Position numbers and translations under genes: made by a program. Of a stretch of 64,000 bases of DNA, positions 62,546-64,000 are shown in pieces. Location: positions 19,302 through 83,301 of the forward strand of contig NZ_JRXE01000010.1 of NCBI RefSeq assembly GCF_001267535.1, written 5' to 3'. The stretch comes from Winslowiella iniecta (GTDB taxonomy: Bacteria; Pseudomonadota; Gammaproteobacteria; Enterobacterales; Enterobacteriaceae). The notes below the pieces were generated by a model. That model saw nothing but the letters and a program-made list of their open reading frames with translations. It did not search any database and had not been told where the DNA came from. Position 1 is the first letter of the stretch. Each line of letters opens with the position of its first letter.

Positions 62546-63013
62546 GGTTCACTCCATTGCGGATGGGGATGTCGGCGTCAGGGCCATTTCTCCGCCAGAC
62601 TTATTTATTACTCTGATTTCATTAACATAGAGTAAGCATGGCAGAAATGAGATATTTGTCACACTGGAGGTTGAGGGTGGGTACTGCTCGCTAACGGGGT
62701 ATGGCGTGCCGGATATTCTGGTCATTCTGTTCAGTAAGCCTGATAGTGTGAAAGCCTCTCAGGCGATATCACGAAAATCGCTGCGTTAAGCATCCTGACG
62801 CCGCAGGGCGATACCTTATTATCGGGCGGGCAGAAGCAACGGCTGGCATTTGCGCGCGCGTTGCATCTGGATCTGACTGTCTGCACCCGGCCAAAACCGC
62901 TGTAAAAACTCTGCCCGTTGGTATTGAGGTCAATCCAGACGGGCAAATGTTTTCATCGCCGCAGTTATCAGTAAGCACCTGCGCTAATGAGCGGGTGCAA
63001 CCTGTTCTGCGAT
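62546..63013. other. Intergenic region with an ABC ATPase relic
   Basis: About 470 bases between two minus-strand genes. Apart from the ATPase relic at 62798-62905 no gene is visible. Confidence 0.5.
62798..62905 (+). pseudogene. Fragment of an ABC transporter ATP-binding protein
   Basis: The plus strand reads TPQGDTLLSGGQKQRLAFAR, then ALHLDLTV and a stop shortly after. LSGGQKQRLAFARAL is the ABC signature with its following helix. Neither the Walker A nor the Walker B region is adjacent, so this is a 35-codon relic of a lost transporter gene. Confidence 0.75.
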
Positions 63014-64000
63014 TCAGAAATTGAGTTGCATCGACACCTGCGCCATACGCGGTTCGCCCAGCTGCGCGCTGGCATAACCCACGCCGCTATAGCCATTCAG
63101 GCCGCCGGGCACGATATTGGTCCAGTAGTGGCGATTGGTCAGATTGGTGATATCCAGGCGGAAGGTGGTTGTGGTGTTAAACAACCGGGTTTTATAGGCC
63201 GCACCGGCATCCAGCGTTGTGTAACTGCCGACCCAGGCGTCGTTTTGATTATCCGTCGTGCGTCGTCCCACATAGTGAATACCGCCGTGAATATCGCTAC
63301 CACTCAGCATTGGTAGATCCCAGGCGGCAAACAGGCTGGCGGTGAAGCGCGGCAGGCCGACAATCTGCTTATCTTCCGTCTGTTGGCTGGCGCTATTCAG
63401 CAGGCGTGGATCGAGCCATGTCATGCCGCCATACACGTGCAAGCGTTCGGTCGCATCGCCATCGGCCATCAATTCCAGACCACGGTTGCGCTGCTCGCCG
63501 TCTTGCGCGTAATCGCCATTGGCATGGGTATAGGCAAAAGGACGTTTAATCTGAAACAGCGCGGCGGTGAGCAGCAGCTTGTTGACGGCTAATTTGCTGC
63601 CCACTTCCACCTGACGGCTGCGATACGGCGCCAGAATATTGCCCGCATTATTGGCGGTGGCGGGCGCGGTATCCCCCTGCTGCAAACTGTCGGCGTATGA
63701 CACGTATAACGTCAGCGGATCGACGGGTTTGTACATCAGACTGGCTGAACTGCTCAGGCCGCTGTCAGAAGAGTGGCTGCTCTGGCCACCGCTTTTATTG
63801 TAGCTGGCAGAGCTAAGCAGGTTTTCACTGCCTGCCAATAACAGGCTCCACTCTGGCGAGAATTGCAGATTATCGCTGAGCAGAAATGCATGCTGCGTCG
63901 CGGTGGCTGAATGATAACGCCGGGTAAAATCCGGATAATCAGGTTCAGCAAAGGCCTGGGGATTATCCAGCGAGGCGCTGCCCAATGTGAAAGTACCGCC
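63014..64000 (-). CDS. TonB-dependent siderophore receptor (C-terminal part)
   Basis: The minus strand encodes the beta-barrel C terminus of a TonB-dependent outer membrane receptor, with the N terminus outside the window. Strand-like repeats run from LTLYVSYADSLQQGDTAP and RSRQVEVGSKLAVNKLLLTAALFQIKRP (shortened here to RSRQVEVGSKL) to FRLDITNLTNRHYWTN and end MAQVSMQLNF with the terminal Phe needed for barrel assembly. This layout is that of ferric-siderophore receptors of the FhuA/FpvA type. The ligand is not readable. Confidence 0.9.
   Translation of the reverse strand, partial: GGTFTLGSASLDNPQAFAEPDYPDFTRRYHSATATQHAFLLSDNLQFSPEWSLLLAGSENLLSSASYNKSGGQSSHSSDSGLSSSASLMYKPVDPLTLYVSYADSLQQGDTAPATANNAGNILAPYRSRQVEVGSKLAVNKLLLTAALFQIKRPFAYTHANGDYAQDGEQRNRGLELMADGDATERLHVYGGMTWLDPRLLNSASQQTEDKQIVGLPRFTASLFAAWDLPMLSGSDIHGGIHYVGRRTTDNQNDAWVGSYTTLDAGAAYKTRLFNTTTTFRLDITNLTNRHYWTNIVPGGLNGYSGVGYASAQLGEPRMAQVSMQLNF

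Overview
The window reads as enterobacterial chromosome, most likely Pantoea/Erwinia or a close relative (Erwiniaceae). The evidence is close protein similarity to Escherichia coli in the rut, sdiA-yecF-uvrY-uvrC-pgsA-glyW-cysT-leuZ, cycA and ymjA loci, combined with a luxI-type gene beside sdiA, a feature reported for Erwinia and Pantoea relatives. Most of the window is moderately GC-rich; the block at about 44.4-61.1 kb is visibly AT-rich.

Layout. (1) 1-4.7 kb: pyrimidine-degradation operon rutABCDE and the start of rutF on the minus strand, with a sigma-54-type promoter and a RutR-like operator, and divergent rutR. (2) 4.8-14.3 kb: a membrane metal-dependent hydrolase-like protein, cycA, an extensin-like protein, the quorum-sensing pair sdiA/luxI with a 20-bp lux box between them, yecF, uvrY, uvrC and pgsA. 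(3) 14.3-15.8 kb: tRNA-Gly, tRNA-Cys and tRNA-Leu, followed by a wrecked P4-type integrase, the scar of an island insertion. (4) 15.9-18 kb: a stand-alone panB with a LysE exporter and an Lrp-type regulator. (5) 18-35.4 kb: a large sugar-acid catabolic region (otnK/otnC, a tartrate/isopropylmalate-type dehydrogenase, a racemase, two lactonase-like enzymes, an aconitase paralogue, an SDR, three transporters, four regulators or sensors). Five copies of a 28-bp palindrome (core TTGCATTT-N10-AAATGCAA, with one or two substitutions in some copies) lie upstream of five separate transcripts, including the gntR gene. They define a candidate local regulon. (6) 35.5-44.3 kb: accessory DNA with ISL3 and alcohol dehydrogenase debris, LysR regulators, a grxB/monooxygenase/tautomerase group, a carboxylesterase and ymjA.

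(7) 44.5-61.1 kb is the most interesting part: 16 genes in two divergent transcripts that form a phosphonate biosynthetic cluster. PEP mutase (EDK-x5-NS motif) and phosphonopyruvate decarboxylase would make phosphonoacetaldehyde, and PhnW-like aminotransferases could give 2-aminoethylphosphonate. A stand-alone cytidylyltransferase and a CDP-alcohol transferase suggest a CMP-phosphonate intermediate and transfer to an alcohol. Two Fe/2-oxoglutarate oxygenase-type proteins, an SDR, an inositol-monophosphatase-family protein, a formyltransferase and two more aminotransferases can tailor the product. Two ATP-grasp ligases suggest peptide bond formation; one is fused to a complete glutaminyl-cyclase domain, which points to a pyroglutamyl-capped product. 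An MFS pump would export it. There is no phosphonomethylmalate synthase, so this is not the pantaphos (HiVir) pathway.

(8) 61.4-64 kb: a Tat-exported yellow/royal-jelly-type protein, an ABC ATPase fragment and the C-terminal part of a TonB-dependent receptor that runs off the window.
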